A DNA stretch of 64,000 bases, from contig NZ_JANUGX010000010.1 in NCBI RefSeq assembly GCF_024753245.1, forward strand, positions 106,834 through 170,833. The letters are read 5' to 3'. Positions within the stretch are counted from its first letter, which is position 1. Each line of letters opens with the position of its first letter. Source of the stretch: Massilia norwichensis (GTDB lineage Bacteria > Pseudomonadota > Gammaproteobacteria > Burkholderiales > Burkholderiaceae_D). The translations under genes were made by a program, and so were the position numbers. Positions 53,403-61,642 of the stretch are shown here, in pieces. The notes under the pieces were generated by a model. It did no database searches, had not been told where the DNA came from, and saw only the letters and a list, made by a program, of their open reading frames with translations.

Positions 53403-54959
53403 ATGAAAATCAGAGCACAAATCGGCATGGTGCTAAACCTGGACAAATGCATCGGCTGCCACACCTGCTCGGTGACCTGCAAGAACGTCTGGACCAGCCG
53501 CGACGGCGTCGAGTACGCATGGTTCAACAACGTCGAGACCAAGCCGGGCATCGGCTACCCGAAGGAATGGGAAAACCAGGACAAGTGGAACGGCGGCTGG
53601 AAGCGTAACGCCAACGGCAAGATCGAACCGCGCCAGGGCAGCCGCCTGAAGATCCTGGCGAACATCTTCGCCAATCCGAACCTGCCGGCCATCGACGAGT
53701 ACTACGAGCCCTTCACCTACGACTACGAGCGCCTGCAGAACGCGCCGCTGTCGGAGACCCCGCCGACCGCGCGTCCGGTGTCGATTTTGACCGGCAAGAA
53801 GATGGACAAGATCGAATGGGGTCCGAACTGGGAAGACGACCTGGGCGGCGAATTCGCCAAGCGCAGCAAGGACAAGCTGTTCGACAACGTGCAGAAAGAG
53901 ATGTACTCGACCTTCGAGAACACTTTCATGATGTACCTGCCGCGCCTGTGCGAGCACTGCCTGAACCCGGCCTGCGTGGCGTCCTGCCCGTCCGGCTCGG
54001 TGTACAAGCGCGAAGACGACGGCATCGTGCTGATCGACCAGGACAAGTGCCGCGGCTGGCGCATGTGCATCTCCGGCTGCCCGTACAAGAAGATCTATTA
54101 CAACTGGTCTTCGGGCAAGGCCGAGAAGTGCACCTTCTGCTACCCGCGCATCGAAGCGGGCCAGCCGACCGTGTGCTCGGAAACCTGCGTGGGCCGCATC
54201 CGCTACCTCGGCGTGCTGCTGTACGACGCCGACAAGATCGAGGCCGCGGCATCGGTTGCCAACGAGCAGGACCTGTACGAAGCCCAGCTCGGCCTGTTCC
54301 TCGACCCGCATGATCCGAAGGTGATCGAAGAGGCGCGCCGCCAGGGCATCCCGGATTCGTGGCTGGAATCGGCCAGGCGTTCGCCGGTGTACAAGATGGC
54401 GGTCGAGTGGAAGATCGCCTTCCCGCTGCACCCGGAATACCGCACGCTGCCGATGGTCTGGTATATCCCGCCGCTGTCGCCGATCCAGGCCGCGGCCGAG
54501 TCGGGCAAGATGGGCATGAACGGCATCATCCCGGATACCAAGAGCCTGCGGATCCCGGTGCGCTACCTGGCCAACCTGCTCACCGCCGGCAAGGAAGAGC
54601 CGGTTGTGCATGCACTGGACCGCATGCTGGCGATGCGCGCCTACATGCGCAGCAAGTCGGTCGACGGCGTCGAGAACCTCGACGTACTGAAGCAGACCGG
54701 CCTGACCAAGGCCGTGGTCGAGGACATGTACCACATCATGGCCATCGCGAACTACGAAGACCGCTTCGTGATCCCGAGCAGCCACAAGGAAATGGCCGAG
54801 GACAGCTTCAACGAAAAAGGCTCCTGCGGCTTCTCGTTCGGTAACGGCTGCTCGGACGGCGTCAGCGACGCTTCCCTGTTCGGCAAGAAGAAACAGGGTT
54901 CGACCTTCTTCGTCTCGATGCCGAAGTCGCGCAAGAAAAAAGAAACCGAAGGAGTCTAG
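53403..54959 (+). CDS. narH: Respiratory nitrate reductase beta subunit
   Basis: 518 aa. Electron-transfer subunit carrying four iron-sulfur centres between NarI and NarG. The motifs are CIGCHTCSVTCKN, CEHCLNPACVASCPSG, CRGWRMCISGCPYKK (Trp replaces a Cys, as expected for the 3Fe-4S centre) and CTFCYPRI ... TVCSETCVGR. The C-terminal region ends with a Lys-rich tail (SRKKKETEGV). It lies 32 bp after narG and one base before narJ. Confidence 0.97.
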   Translation: MKIRAQIGMVLNLDKCIGCHTCSVTCKNVWTSRDGVEYAWFNNVETKPGIGYPKEWENQDKWNGGWKRNANGKIEPRQGSRLKILANIFANPNLPAIDEYYEPFTYDYERLQNAPLSETPPTARPVSILTGKKMDKIEWGPNWEDDLGGEFAKRSKDKLFDNVQKEMYSTFENTFMMYLPRLCEHCLNPACVASCPSGSVYKREDDGIVLIDQDKCRGWRMCISGCPYKKIYYNWSSGKAEKCTFCYPRIEAGQPTVCSETCVGRIRYLGVLLYDADKIEAAASVANEQDLYEAQLGLFLDPHDPKVIEEARRQGIPDSWLESARRSPVYKMAVEWKIAFPLHPEYRTLPMVWYIPPLSPIQAAAESGKMGMNGIIPDTKSLRIPVRYLANLLTAGKEEPVVHALDRMLAMRAYMRSKSVDGVENLDVLKQTGLTKAVVEDMYHIMAIANYEDRFVIPSSHKEMAEDSFNEKGSCGFSFGNGCSDGVSDASLFGKKKQGSTFFVSMPKSRKKKETEGV

Positions 54960-54960
54960 C

Positions 54961-55623
54961 ATGCAACACTACCAAATCCTGTCGGCGCTGCTGACCTACC
55001 CGGAGCCGGAACTGCTGGCCGCCCTGCCCGAACTGCAGGCGGCGCTGGCCGATCGCCCGCAGATCCAGGCGCGCCTGGCCCCGCTGTTCGGCCATCTGGC
55101 CGACAACGCGCTGATCGTGCTGCAGCAGGAATATGTGCAGACCTTCGATCGTACGCCGACGCACTCGCTGCACCTGTTCGAGCACATCCACGGCGAATCG
55201 CGCGACCGCGGCCAGGCCATGGTCGACCTGATGGAGGAATACAAGAAGCACGGCCTGGAGATGACGCCGGACGAACTGCCCGACTACGTGCCGCTGTTCC
55301 TCGAATTCCTGTCGCAGCTGGACGACGAGGAAGCCGCCGGCCACCTGCTGGGCGACGCGGTCCACGTGCTGGCCCACATCGGCCGCAAGCTGGCCGCCAA
55401 CGGCAGCCTGTATGCCGCCGTGTTCCAGGTGCTGGAAAGCCTGTCGCCGGTGCAGGCCGAAGAACTCAGCGAACCGCCGATCAAGGACATGGACGAGGCG
55501 CTGGAAACCTTCGGCCCCGGCGCGGACGGCGTCGAGCCGCTGCTCAAGCCGGCCGCCAACGGCACCCAACCGATCAATTTTTACCCCAGGGGCACGCGTC
55601 CGGCACAGCCGGCCCGCGCCTGA
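54961..55623 (+). CDS. narJ: Nitrate reductase assembly chaperone
   Basis: 220 aa. A cytoplasmic all-helical chaperone that helps insert molybdenum cofactor into NarG and is not part of the final enzyme. Family blocks: YQILSALLTYPEPELLAALPELQAAL, YVQTFDRTPTHSLHLFEHIHGESRDRGQAMVDLM and ELPDYVPLFLEFLSQLD. The C-terminus carries a variable linker. Begins one base after the narH stop, preceded by GGAGTC. Confidence 0.96.
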   Translation: MQHYQILSALLTYPEPELLAALPELQAALADRPQIQARLAPLFGHLADNALIVLQQEYVQTFDRTPTHSLHLFEHIHGESRDRGQAMVDLMEEYKKHGLEMTPDELPDYVPLFLEFLSQLDDEEAAGHLLGDAVHVLAHIGRKLAANGSLYAAVFQVLESLSPVQAEELSEPPIKDMDEALETFGPGADGVEPLLKPAANGTQPINFYPRGTRPAQPARA

Positions 55624-55641
55624 CCGGACCAGGAGAGCATC

Positions 55642-56325
55642 ATGAACTATCTGCACCAATTCCTTTTCGGGATCTATCCCTACATCGCCCTGGCGGTCTT
55701 CCTGCTCGGCAGCCTGATCCGCTTCGACCGCGAACAATACACCTGGCGCTCGGAATCGACCCAGGTGCTGCACCAGGGTAACCTGCGCCTCGGCAGCATC
55801 CTGTTCCACATCGGCATCATCGGCCTGCTGGGCGGCCATGCCGTCGGCCTGCTGACCCCGGTGTGGGTGTGGGACACGCTGGGCGTCACCCACGGCGCCA
55901 AGCAGCTGTTCGCCATGGCCGCCGGCGGCGTGATGGGCGGCCTGTGCCTGATCGGCATCCTGCTGCTGCTGGCCCGCCGCCTCGGCAACGAGCGCCTGCG
56001 CGCCGCCACCAGCCTGAAGGACAAGGTCGTGCTGCTGTGGATCCTCGGCACCCTGCTGCTGGGCCTGTCGTCGATCTTCGTATCAAGCGGTCACATGGAC
56101 GGCCACATGATGGTGCTGCTGATGTCGTGGGCCCAGCACATCGCCACCTTCCGCGGCGACGCCGCCGGCTTCATCGTCGATGCGCCGCTGGTGTTCAAGC
56201 TGCACCTGTTCATGGGCATGTCGCTGTTCGTGATCTTCCCGTTCACCCGCCTGGTGCACGTCTGGAGCGGTTTCGGCGCCGTCGGCTACCTGGGCCGCGC
56301 CTTCCAGCTGGTGCGTCCGCGCTAA
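55642..56325 (+). CDS. narI: Respiratory nitrate reductase gamma subunit
   Basis: 227 aa. Five-helix membrane cytochrome b that oxidises quinol and passes electrons to NarH through two haems b. Segments begin FLFGIYPYIALAVFLLGSLIRF; haem-ligand histidines lie in LFHIGIIGLLGGHAVGL and in HMDGHMMVLLMSWAQHIATF and KLHLFMGMSLFVIFPFTRLVHVW. Eighteen bases separate it from narJ, with AGGAGA before the ATG. Completes a standard narGHJI order. Confidence 0.97.
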   Translation: MNYLHQFLFGIYPYIALAVFLLGSLIRFDREQYTWRSESTQVLHQGNLRLGSILFHIGIIGLLGGHAVGLLTPVWVWDTLGVTHGAKQLFAMAAGGVMGGLCLIGILLLLARRLGNERLRAATSLKDKVVLLWILGTLLLGLSSIFVSSGHMDGHMMVLLMSWAQHIATFRGDAAGFIVDAPLVFKLHLFMGMSLFVIFPFTRLVHVWSGFGAVGYLGRAFQLVRPR

Positions 56326-56358
56326 TCCCGAACATTCCGCAAGCACAAGGAGCACACC

Positions 56359-57105
56359 ATGGGTATCACCGTCAACGGCATCGACATCGACGACGCCCTG
56401 ATCGAACAGGAACTGCCGCACCACCAGCAGGCCGCCAATCCGCTCAAGCAGTCGGTGCACGAAGTCGTGCTGCGCACCGTGCTGCTGCAGGAAGCCGAGC
56501 GCCTGGCGGTGCCGGGCGAAGACGACGATGCGCGCATCGAAGCGCTGCTGGCGCGCGAAGTCAAGGTCCCGCAGGCCAACCACGAAGCCTGCCTGACCTA
56601 CTACGGCAAGCATCCGCGCCAGTTCACCCGCGGCGAACTGGTCGAGGCGCGCCACATCCTGTTCCAGGTCACGCCCAGCGTGCCGCTCGAGCTGGTGCGC
56701 GAGACCGCCGAGGCGGTGCTGGCGGCTCTGAAGGCCGAGCCGGGGCGCTTCGGCGAGCTGGCTGCGCAGTATTCGAACTGCTCGTCCGGCGCGCTGGGCG
56801 GCAGCCTCGGCCAGCTGGCGCGCGGCGCCTGCGTGCCGGAATTCGACGAGGTATTGTTCCGCCTCGGCGCCGGCGAGCTGGCCGGCAAGCTGGTCGAAAC
56901 CCGTTTCGGCCTGCATATCGTGGAAGTCGTGCGCCGCATCGAAGGCGTGCTGCTTCCCTTCGACGCCGTGCGCGCGCAGATCGCCGATTACCTCACCACC
57001 GCGGCCTGGCAGCGCGGCGTGCACCAGTATCTGCAAATCCTGGTCGGCCGCGCGCAGATCGAAGGCATCGTACTCGAGGGCAGCCAGTCGCCGCTGGTGC
57101 AGTAA
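56359..57105 (+). CDS. Parvulin-type peptidyl-prolyl isomerase (PpiC/NifM-like)
   Basis: 248 aa without a signal peptide, so cytoplasmic. An N-terminal helical region (IDDALIEQELPHHQQAANPLKQ) is followed by the rotamase domain (VEARHILFQVTPSVPLELVRETAE, FGELAAQYSNCSSGALGGSLGQLARG, FDEVLFRLGAGELAGKLVETRFGLHIVEVV). NifM-like proteins help fold nitrogenase; here, 33 bp after narI, it probably helps NarG or NarI mature, as in several denitrifiers. The next gene begins 4 bp after its stop. Confidence 0.92.
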   Translation: MGITVNGIDIDDALIEQELPHHQQAANPLKQSVHEVVLRTVLLQEAERLAVPGEDDDARIEALLAREVKVPQANHEACLTYYGKHPRQFTRGELVEARHILFQVTPSVPLELVRETAEAVLAALKAEPGRFGELAAQYSNCSSGALGGSLGQLARGACVPEFDEVLFRLGAGELAGKLVETRFGLHIVEVVRRIEGVLLPFDAVRAQIADYLTTAAWQRGVHQYLQILVGRAQIEGIVLEGSQSPLVQ

Positions 57106-57109
57106 GATC

Positions 57110-57715
57110 ATGGAATCGCTTCGCTCCCCCGCCACGCGCAAGGATCCGCTCGGGCTGCACAACCGGAAGGTGGTCGCCGCCAAGGTCCTGATCGACGTCC
57201 TGCGCCGTTACCCGGCCACGCGCCGCATCGCGCAGGCCGCGCTGCCGATCGGCGACACCGCCCGCCTTCTGAACCGCGCGGTGGGAGGCGCGCAGCTCGA
57301 ACGCGCGCCGCTGCACGCCGGCGACTGCGAAGGGGTCGGCATCTATGTCGCCCTCGAATCGGGCGTCTACCGCTACGATCGCTATACCTGTCTGCTGTAC
57401 ATGATGTCCGCGCTCGATATACGGCCCCAGCTCGCGCTGCTGGACGGCTTGCCGCCGGCGCCGCTGAACCTGCTCTACGTCGGCCGCACCGCCGCCGGCG
57501 AACCGGGGCGCGAAGAGAGCACGGCGGTGCTGTCGTCGCTGAACACGGCCGCCCTGTGCGAGGAAGTGGCGCAGTATTGCGCCGGCGTGGGACTGGTGGC
57601 GGTCGCCAGGGGCTGGCTGGAACGCAGCCTGCTGGCCAGCGCGATCGGCCTGCCGCAGGACGAATACCTGCTGCTGGTGCAGTCGGTCGGCTATCCGGGC
57701 CGCGGAGCCGCATGA
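57110..57715 (+). CDS. Nitroreductase-fold protein, SagB-like (divergent)
   Basis: 201 aa. The order LHNRKVVAAKVLIDVLRRYPATRRIAQAALPIGD, GDCEGVGIYVALESGVYRYDRYTCLLYMMS and VAQYCAGVGLVAVARGWLERSLLASAIGLPQDEYLLLVQSVGYP recalls the flavin nitroreductase/SagB fold, but the typical FMN phosphate-binding Arg/Ser set at the N-terminus is not convincing. The function is not known; a redox role linked to nitrate respiration is possible because it is attached to the nar operon, 4 bp after the parvulin gene and overlapping the next gene by 4 bp. Confidence 0.65.
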   Translation: MESLRSPATRKDPLGLHNRKVVAAKVLIDVLRRYPATRRIAQAALPIGDTARLLNRAVGGAQLERAPLHAGDCEGVGIYVALESGVYRYDRYTCLLYMMSALDIRPQLALLDGLPPAPLNLLYVGRTAAGEPGREESTAVLSSLNTAALCEEVAQYCAGVGLVAVARGWLERSLLASAIGLPQDEYLLLVQSVGYPGRGAA

Positions 57716-60168
57716 TGCGCCCTTCCCTCGTGTCCCCGGTCCATGGCCGCAAGCGCATGGCGCTGGCCGAGTCGGTGCTGGACAACCTTGTCGAAGTGGT
57801 GTTCCAGATCGACTGCGGCGGCAACTGGGTGTTCCTGAACCAGGCCTGGCTGCAACTGACCGGCCACATCCCCGCCGACAGCCTCGGCAAGCGTTTCATC
57901 GACGATGTCCACCCCGACGACAGGGCCGAATGCTGCGCGCTGTTCCAGTCCCTGATTAGCCGCCGGGCCGGCGAATGCCGCCACGAAGTGCGCTACCGGC
58001 ACCGCGACGACAGCTATCGCTGGGTCGAAGCCTTCGCCCGCTGCGCGCTGGACGAGGACGGCCGGCTGGCCGGCGTTGCCGGCACCCTGACCGACGTCAG
58101 CGCGCGCAAGGCCGCGGACGATCAGCTGCGCCTCGCGGCAAGCGTGTTCACCAACGCCGGCGAAGGCATCATGATCACCTCCAGCGCGGGCCTGATCCTC
58201 GACGTCAATGCGGCATTCGAGACAATTACCGGCTACACCCGCGCCGAGGTGCTGGGACGCAGTCCCAAGCTGCTCAGCTCGGGCAGGCAGGACGCCGCCT
58301 TTTATGCCGACATGTGGCGCAACCTGGACACCCACGACTATTGGCAGGGCGAGATCTACAATCGCAGGAAGAGCGGCGAAGCCTATGTCGAACGGCTGAC
58401 CATCACCACCATCCGCGACGGCGCCGGCCAGCCCGCGAACTACGTCGGCATCTTCAGCGACATCACGATCCAGAAGATCCAGGCCGAGCACCTCGACAAG
58501 ATCGCGCACTACGACCCGCTGACCGGCCTGCCGAACCGGCGCCTGCTGGCCGACCGCCTGCAGCAGGCGATGGCGCGCTCGCGGCGCGACGGCACTGGGG
58601 TTGCGGTGGTCTACGTCGACCTGGACGGCTTCAAAGCGGTGAACGACGAGCACGGCCATGAAATCGGCGACCGCCTGCTGGTGGCGATCGGCAGGCGCAT
58701 GCAGCTGGCGGTGCGCGAACTCGATACCGTGGCCCGCATCGGCGGCGACGAATTCGTGGTCGTGATCGGCGACATCCGCCCACCCGAGGACTGCCTGTCC
58801 CTGATCGCGCGCCTGCTGGAGTGCGTGCGCGAGCCGGCCTTCATCGAGGACGCCCAGGTCTGCGTGACCGGCAGCCTCGGCGTCTCCTTCTATCCGCAGG
58901 ACGAGGACATCAATGCCGACCAGCTCATGCGCCAGGCCGACCAGGCGATGTACCGCGCCAAGGATCTCGGCAAGAACCGCTACTGCGTGTTCGACAGCGC
59001 CGGACACCGCTCCGCCCTGGACCGCAACAGCCAGCTCGAAGAGATCGAGCGCGCCATCGCCAAGCGCGAGTTCGTGCTCCATTACCAGCCGATCATCGAT
59101 CTCCGCACCGGCCGCCTGAACTCGGTCGAAGCCCTGGTGCGCTGGATGCATCCCGAACGCGGCTGCCTCGGTCCCGGCGAATTCCTGCCGCTGATCGAAG
59201 GGCATCCGCTCACGATTCCGCTGGAGAACTGGATCCTGGGCGAAGCCCTCGACCAGCACCAGCGCTGGCTCGACGCCGGCTGGGACATCGCGGTCAGCGT
59301 CAACATGAGCGGCACCCAGCTGCACCAGCGCGACTTCGTCCAGCGCCTGCGCACCGCGCTGGCGACGCGGCCGCGGGTCGATCCGCGCCGCTTGAAGCTG
59401 GAAGTGCTGGAGACCAGCGCCCTGCACGACATCGCCCATGTCTCGCGGACGATCTCGCAATGCGCGGAATTCGGGGTCTCGTTCAGCCTCGACGACTTCG
59501 GCACCGGCTACTCGTCGCTGCGCTACTTGAAGCAGCTGCCGGCGCGGCGCATCAAGATCGACCAGAGCTTCGTCAAGAACATGCTGCAAGACCCGGACGA
59601 CCTGGCGATCCTGGAAGGCGTGATCGGCATGGCGGCGGCCTTCAAGCGCGAACTGGTTGCCGAAGGCGTCGAAAGCATGGCGCACGCAAAAATGCTGATC
59701 CAGCTCGGCTGCTTCCTGGCGCAGGGCTTCGGCATCGCCCGTCCGATGCCCGGCGAGCGGCTGGTCGAGTGGGCATCCGGCTGGACCCTGCCGTCCTCGC
59801 TGCGCGGCTGCACGGCGCTGGATCGCGAACACGCCTTGCTGCTGGGGGCGCTCGTCGAGTACCGCGCCTGGACCGCGGCGGTGCTGCGCCAGGCCGCCGC
59901 GCCGGCGCCGGATCGGGTGCCGGATGCGATGCAGGATTCCCGTATGGAGCAGTGGCTGACGGCGGTGGGTGCCGCTACGCCCGACTGCCCGGCCTGGCTG
60001 CGACCGCTGCTGGCGCTGCGCGACGCGCTGCATGCTGCCGGCGCCGAACTGCTGGCATCGGGCGACGATGCAGCGACGGACAACCGATCCGCCGCGGCGA
60101 AGCACTTCAGCGGGCTGGCCGCTGATTTCCTGGGCATGCTCGGCGCCGGGCTGGAAAGCCCGCGCTAA
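57712..60168 (+). CDS. PAS-PAS-GGDEF-EAL cyclic-di-GMP turnover protein
   Basis: 818 aa from ATG 57712 (ATGA overlap). No membrane segment. Two PAS domains (residues about 15-135 and 140-265; the second has ILDVNAAFETITGYTRAEVLGRSPKLLSSGRQ), a GGDEF domain with an intact RIGGDEFVVVIG active site, and an EAL domain with SVEALVRWMHPERG, SLDDFGTGYSSLRYLKQLP and IKIDQSFVKNM. Both catalytic domains look intact, so synthesis or breakdown could occur. About 120 helical residues follow (DREHALLLGALVEYRAWTAAV onward), possibly a metal-binding tail. Tied to nar by the tight spacing, suggesting a PAS-sensed link between nitrate or oxygen and motility or biofilm. The convergent nitroreductase ends 3 bp away. 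Confidence 0.92.
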   Translation: MMRPSLVSPVHGRKRMALAESVLDNLVEVVFQIDCGGNWVFLNQAWLQLTGHIPADSLGKRFIDDVHPDDRAECCALFQSLISRRAGECRHEVRYRHRDDSYRWVEAFARCALDEDGRLAGVAGTLTDVSARKAADDQLRLAASVFTNAGEGIMITSSAGLILDVNAAFETITGYTRAEVLGRSPKLLSSGRQDAAFYADMWRNLDTHDYWQGEIYNRRKSGEAYVERLTITTIRDGAGQPANYVGIFSDITIQKIQAEHLDKIAHYDPLTGLPNRRLLADRLQQAMARSRRDGTGVAVVYVDLDGFKAVNDEHGHEIGDRLLVAIGRRMQLAVRELDTVARIGGDEFVVVIGDIRPPEDCLSLIARLLECVREPAFIEDAQVCVTGSLGVSFYPQDEDINADQLMRQADQAMYRAKDLGKNRYCVFDSAGHRSALDRNSQLEEIERAIAKREFVLHYQPIIDLRTGRLNSVEALVRWMHPERGCLGPGEFLPLIEGHPLTIPLENWILGEALDQHQRWLDAGWDIAVSVNMSGTQLHQRDFVQRLRTALATRPRVDPRRLKLEVLETSALHDIAHVSRTISQCAEFGVSFSLDDFGTGYSSLRYLKQLPARRIKIDQSFVKNMLQDPDDLAILEGVIGMAAAFKRELVAEGVESMAHAKMLIQLGCFLAQGFGIARPMPGERLVEWASGWTLPSSLRGCTALDREHALLLGALVEYRAWTAAVLRQAAAPAPDRVPDAMQDSRMEQWLTAVGAATPDCPAWLRPLLALRDALHAAGAELLASGDDAATDNRSAAAKHFSGLAADFLGMLGAGLESPR

Positions 60169-60171
60169 AGA

Positions 60172-60741
60172 TCAGAGACTGGAAAAGAAGGTGTCGGGGC
60201 CTGGGCGCGGGCGCGATGGCGCGCCCGCCTCGGCGCTGCCGAAGCCGATGAAGCAGAGCGCCTGTTCGTGCGGACCCAGCCCCAGCAGCCTGCGCAGCGC
60301 GGGCGCCCCCATGCCGGCACCGCTGGCCAGGCCGCTCGCAAAACACCGCGCCTGCGCGGCGACCAGCATGTTCTGGATGGCACAGCCGAGCGAGACCAGT
60401 TTTTCGTCGCGCGGGATCGCGTCCGCTGCCGGGTCGTCGCACAGGACCGCCACCAGCAGGCATGGGGCGTTGTAGGCCTTGGCGCATGCCGCGGCGCGCG
60501 CTTCTTCGCTGCACGCCGGGTCGCGCGCCACCAGGGTCTCGACGAAGGCGGCGCCGAGGTCGGCGCGGCGGTGCGTCGGCACCAGAATGAAGCGCCAGGG
60601 GCGCAGGCGGCCGTGGTCCGGCGCGCTGGCGGCGGCGGCCAGGATGGACTGCAGCGCAGCGTCGTCCGGGCCGGGTTCGGCCAGACGCCGCAGGGAAACG
60701 TGACGGCGCGCCGTCATATGGTGGAGAAGGTCCGGGTCCAT
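60172..60741 (-). CDS. NAD(P)H nitroreductase, YdjA-like
   Basis: 189 aa. The short YdjA-type nitroreductase, FMN-dependent, reducing nitro compounds or quinones with NAD(P)H. Conserved features: TARRHVSLRRLAEPGPDDAALQSIL, SAPDHGRLRPWRFILVP (FMN contact), LGCAIQNMLVAAQARCFASGLASGA and CFIGFGSAEAG. It diverges from moaD across a 160-bp gap, which holds the third NarL-like promoter. Its own promoter was not resolved. Confidence 0.92.
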   Translation of the reverse strand: MDPDLLHHMTARRHVSLRRLAEPGPDDAALQSILAAAASAPDHGRLRPWRFILVPTHRRADLGAAFVETLVARDPACSEEARAAACAKAYNAPCLLVAVLCDDPAADAIPRDEKLVSLGCAIQNMLVAAQARCFASGLASGAGMGAPALRRLLGLGPHEQALCFIGFGSAEAGAPSRPRPGPDTFFSSL

Positions 60742-60800
60742 GGCGGATTCGAGCAGATTGGGGATGTTGACAGGATGAGGCCACCGGTACGATTCCGGAA

Positions 60801-60868
60801 TAGGCCGGAAGGACTAGGCGCTTTACTCCCTCGTGCCGACAGCGCGGACGCGAAGGCCTCACTAGAAT
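60801..60868 (+). promoter_or_regulatory. NarL-like heptamer array and promoter of moaD
   Basis: TAGGCCG (60801), TAGGCGC (60815) and TACTCCC (60824), then TCGTGCCGACAG (60831-60842) and a TAGAAT -10 (60863-60868). Both intervals, 48 bp from the second heptamer and 32 bp from the 12-bp block, are identical to those upstream of the 34405 gene and moaA. Confidence 0.65.
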
Positions 60869-60901
60869 CCAGGCCATCCATTTTACTCTTCCGGAGCAAG
60901 C

Positions 60902-61159
60902 ATGCAACTCACACTGCGCTATTTCGCCAGCCTGCGCGAAGCGCTGGGCCTCTCCCATGAACAGATCGCCGCGGCCGGGACGCCGGCAAACGTACACGAC
61001 GTCCTGGTCCTCCTGCGTCAGCGCGGCGGCGCCTGGGCAGAGACACTCGCCGACGGCAATGCCTTCCGCGTCGCGGTCGATCAGCGCATGGGCACCCTCG
61101 CCAGCCCGGTGCACCCCGGCGCCGAAGTCGCCTTCTTCCCACCAGTCACCGGGGGCTGA
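60902..61159 (+). CDS. moaD: Molybdopterin synthase small subunit
   Basis: 85 aa, ubiquitin-fold sulfur carrier: MQLTLRYFASLREALGL at the start and FFPPVTGG at the end, the terminal Gly-Gly being the site of thiocarboxylate formation. It donates sulfur for making molybdopterin from cyclic pyranopterin. It lies one base before the moaE frame and is read from a NarL-like promoter. Confidence 0.96.
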   Translation: MQLTLRYFASLREALGLSHEQIAAAGTPANVHDVLVLLRQRGGAWAETLADGNAFRVAVDQRMGTLASPVHPGAEVAFFPPVTGG

Positions 61160-61160
61160 G

Positions 61161-61603
61161 ATGCCGGTGCGGGTGCAAGACGCCGATTTCGACCTCTCCA
61201 CCGAGCTTGCCGCGCTGCGCGCAGGCCACCCGGACACAGGCGCCACGGTCGCCTTTGTGGGCACGGTCAGGGAAATGAACGGTGGCAGCGCGGTCTCGCT
61301 GCCGAACTGGAGCACTACCCCGGCATGACCGAGGCCGCGCTCGCGGACATCGTGTCCCAGGCGCGCAACCGCTGGGCGCTGATCGACGTGCTGGTGGTGC
61401 ACCGCATCGGCCCGCTGCAGGCCAGCGAGCAGATCGTGCTGGTGGCGGTGGCCGCGCGCCACCGTGGCGAAGCATTTGCCGCTTGCGAATTCGTCATGGA
61501 CTATCTGAAGACGCGTGCGCCGTTCTGGAAAAAGGAGAGCGGCGCGGAGGGCACGCGCTGGGTTGATGGGCGTGAGGCTGATGAAGCGGCGCTGGTCCGG
61601 TGG
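61161..61603 (+). pseudogene. moaE: Molybdopterin synthase large subunit, frameshifted
   Basis: The frame from ATG 61161 reads normal MoaE (VQDADFDLSTELAALRAG, GATVAFVGTVREMNGGSAVS) and then leaves the family sequence at VSLPNWSTTPA, stopping at 61326-61328. In the frame one base back, the missing part continues perfectly: LEHYPGMTEAALADIVSQARNRW, HRIGPLQASEQIVLVAVAARHRGEAF, DYLKTRAPFWKKE and RWVDGREADEAALVRW, ending about 61603. A single-base deletion near 61300-61312 explains this. The second frame also lacks a stop at the natural end and stays open to 61897, into the LysR gene. Either a real loss or a sequence error. Confidence 0.85.
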
Positions 61604-61642
61604 GCGTGGGGGAGCCGGGACGGCAACGCGACATGCACACCC

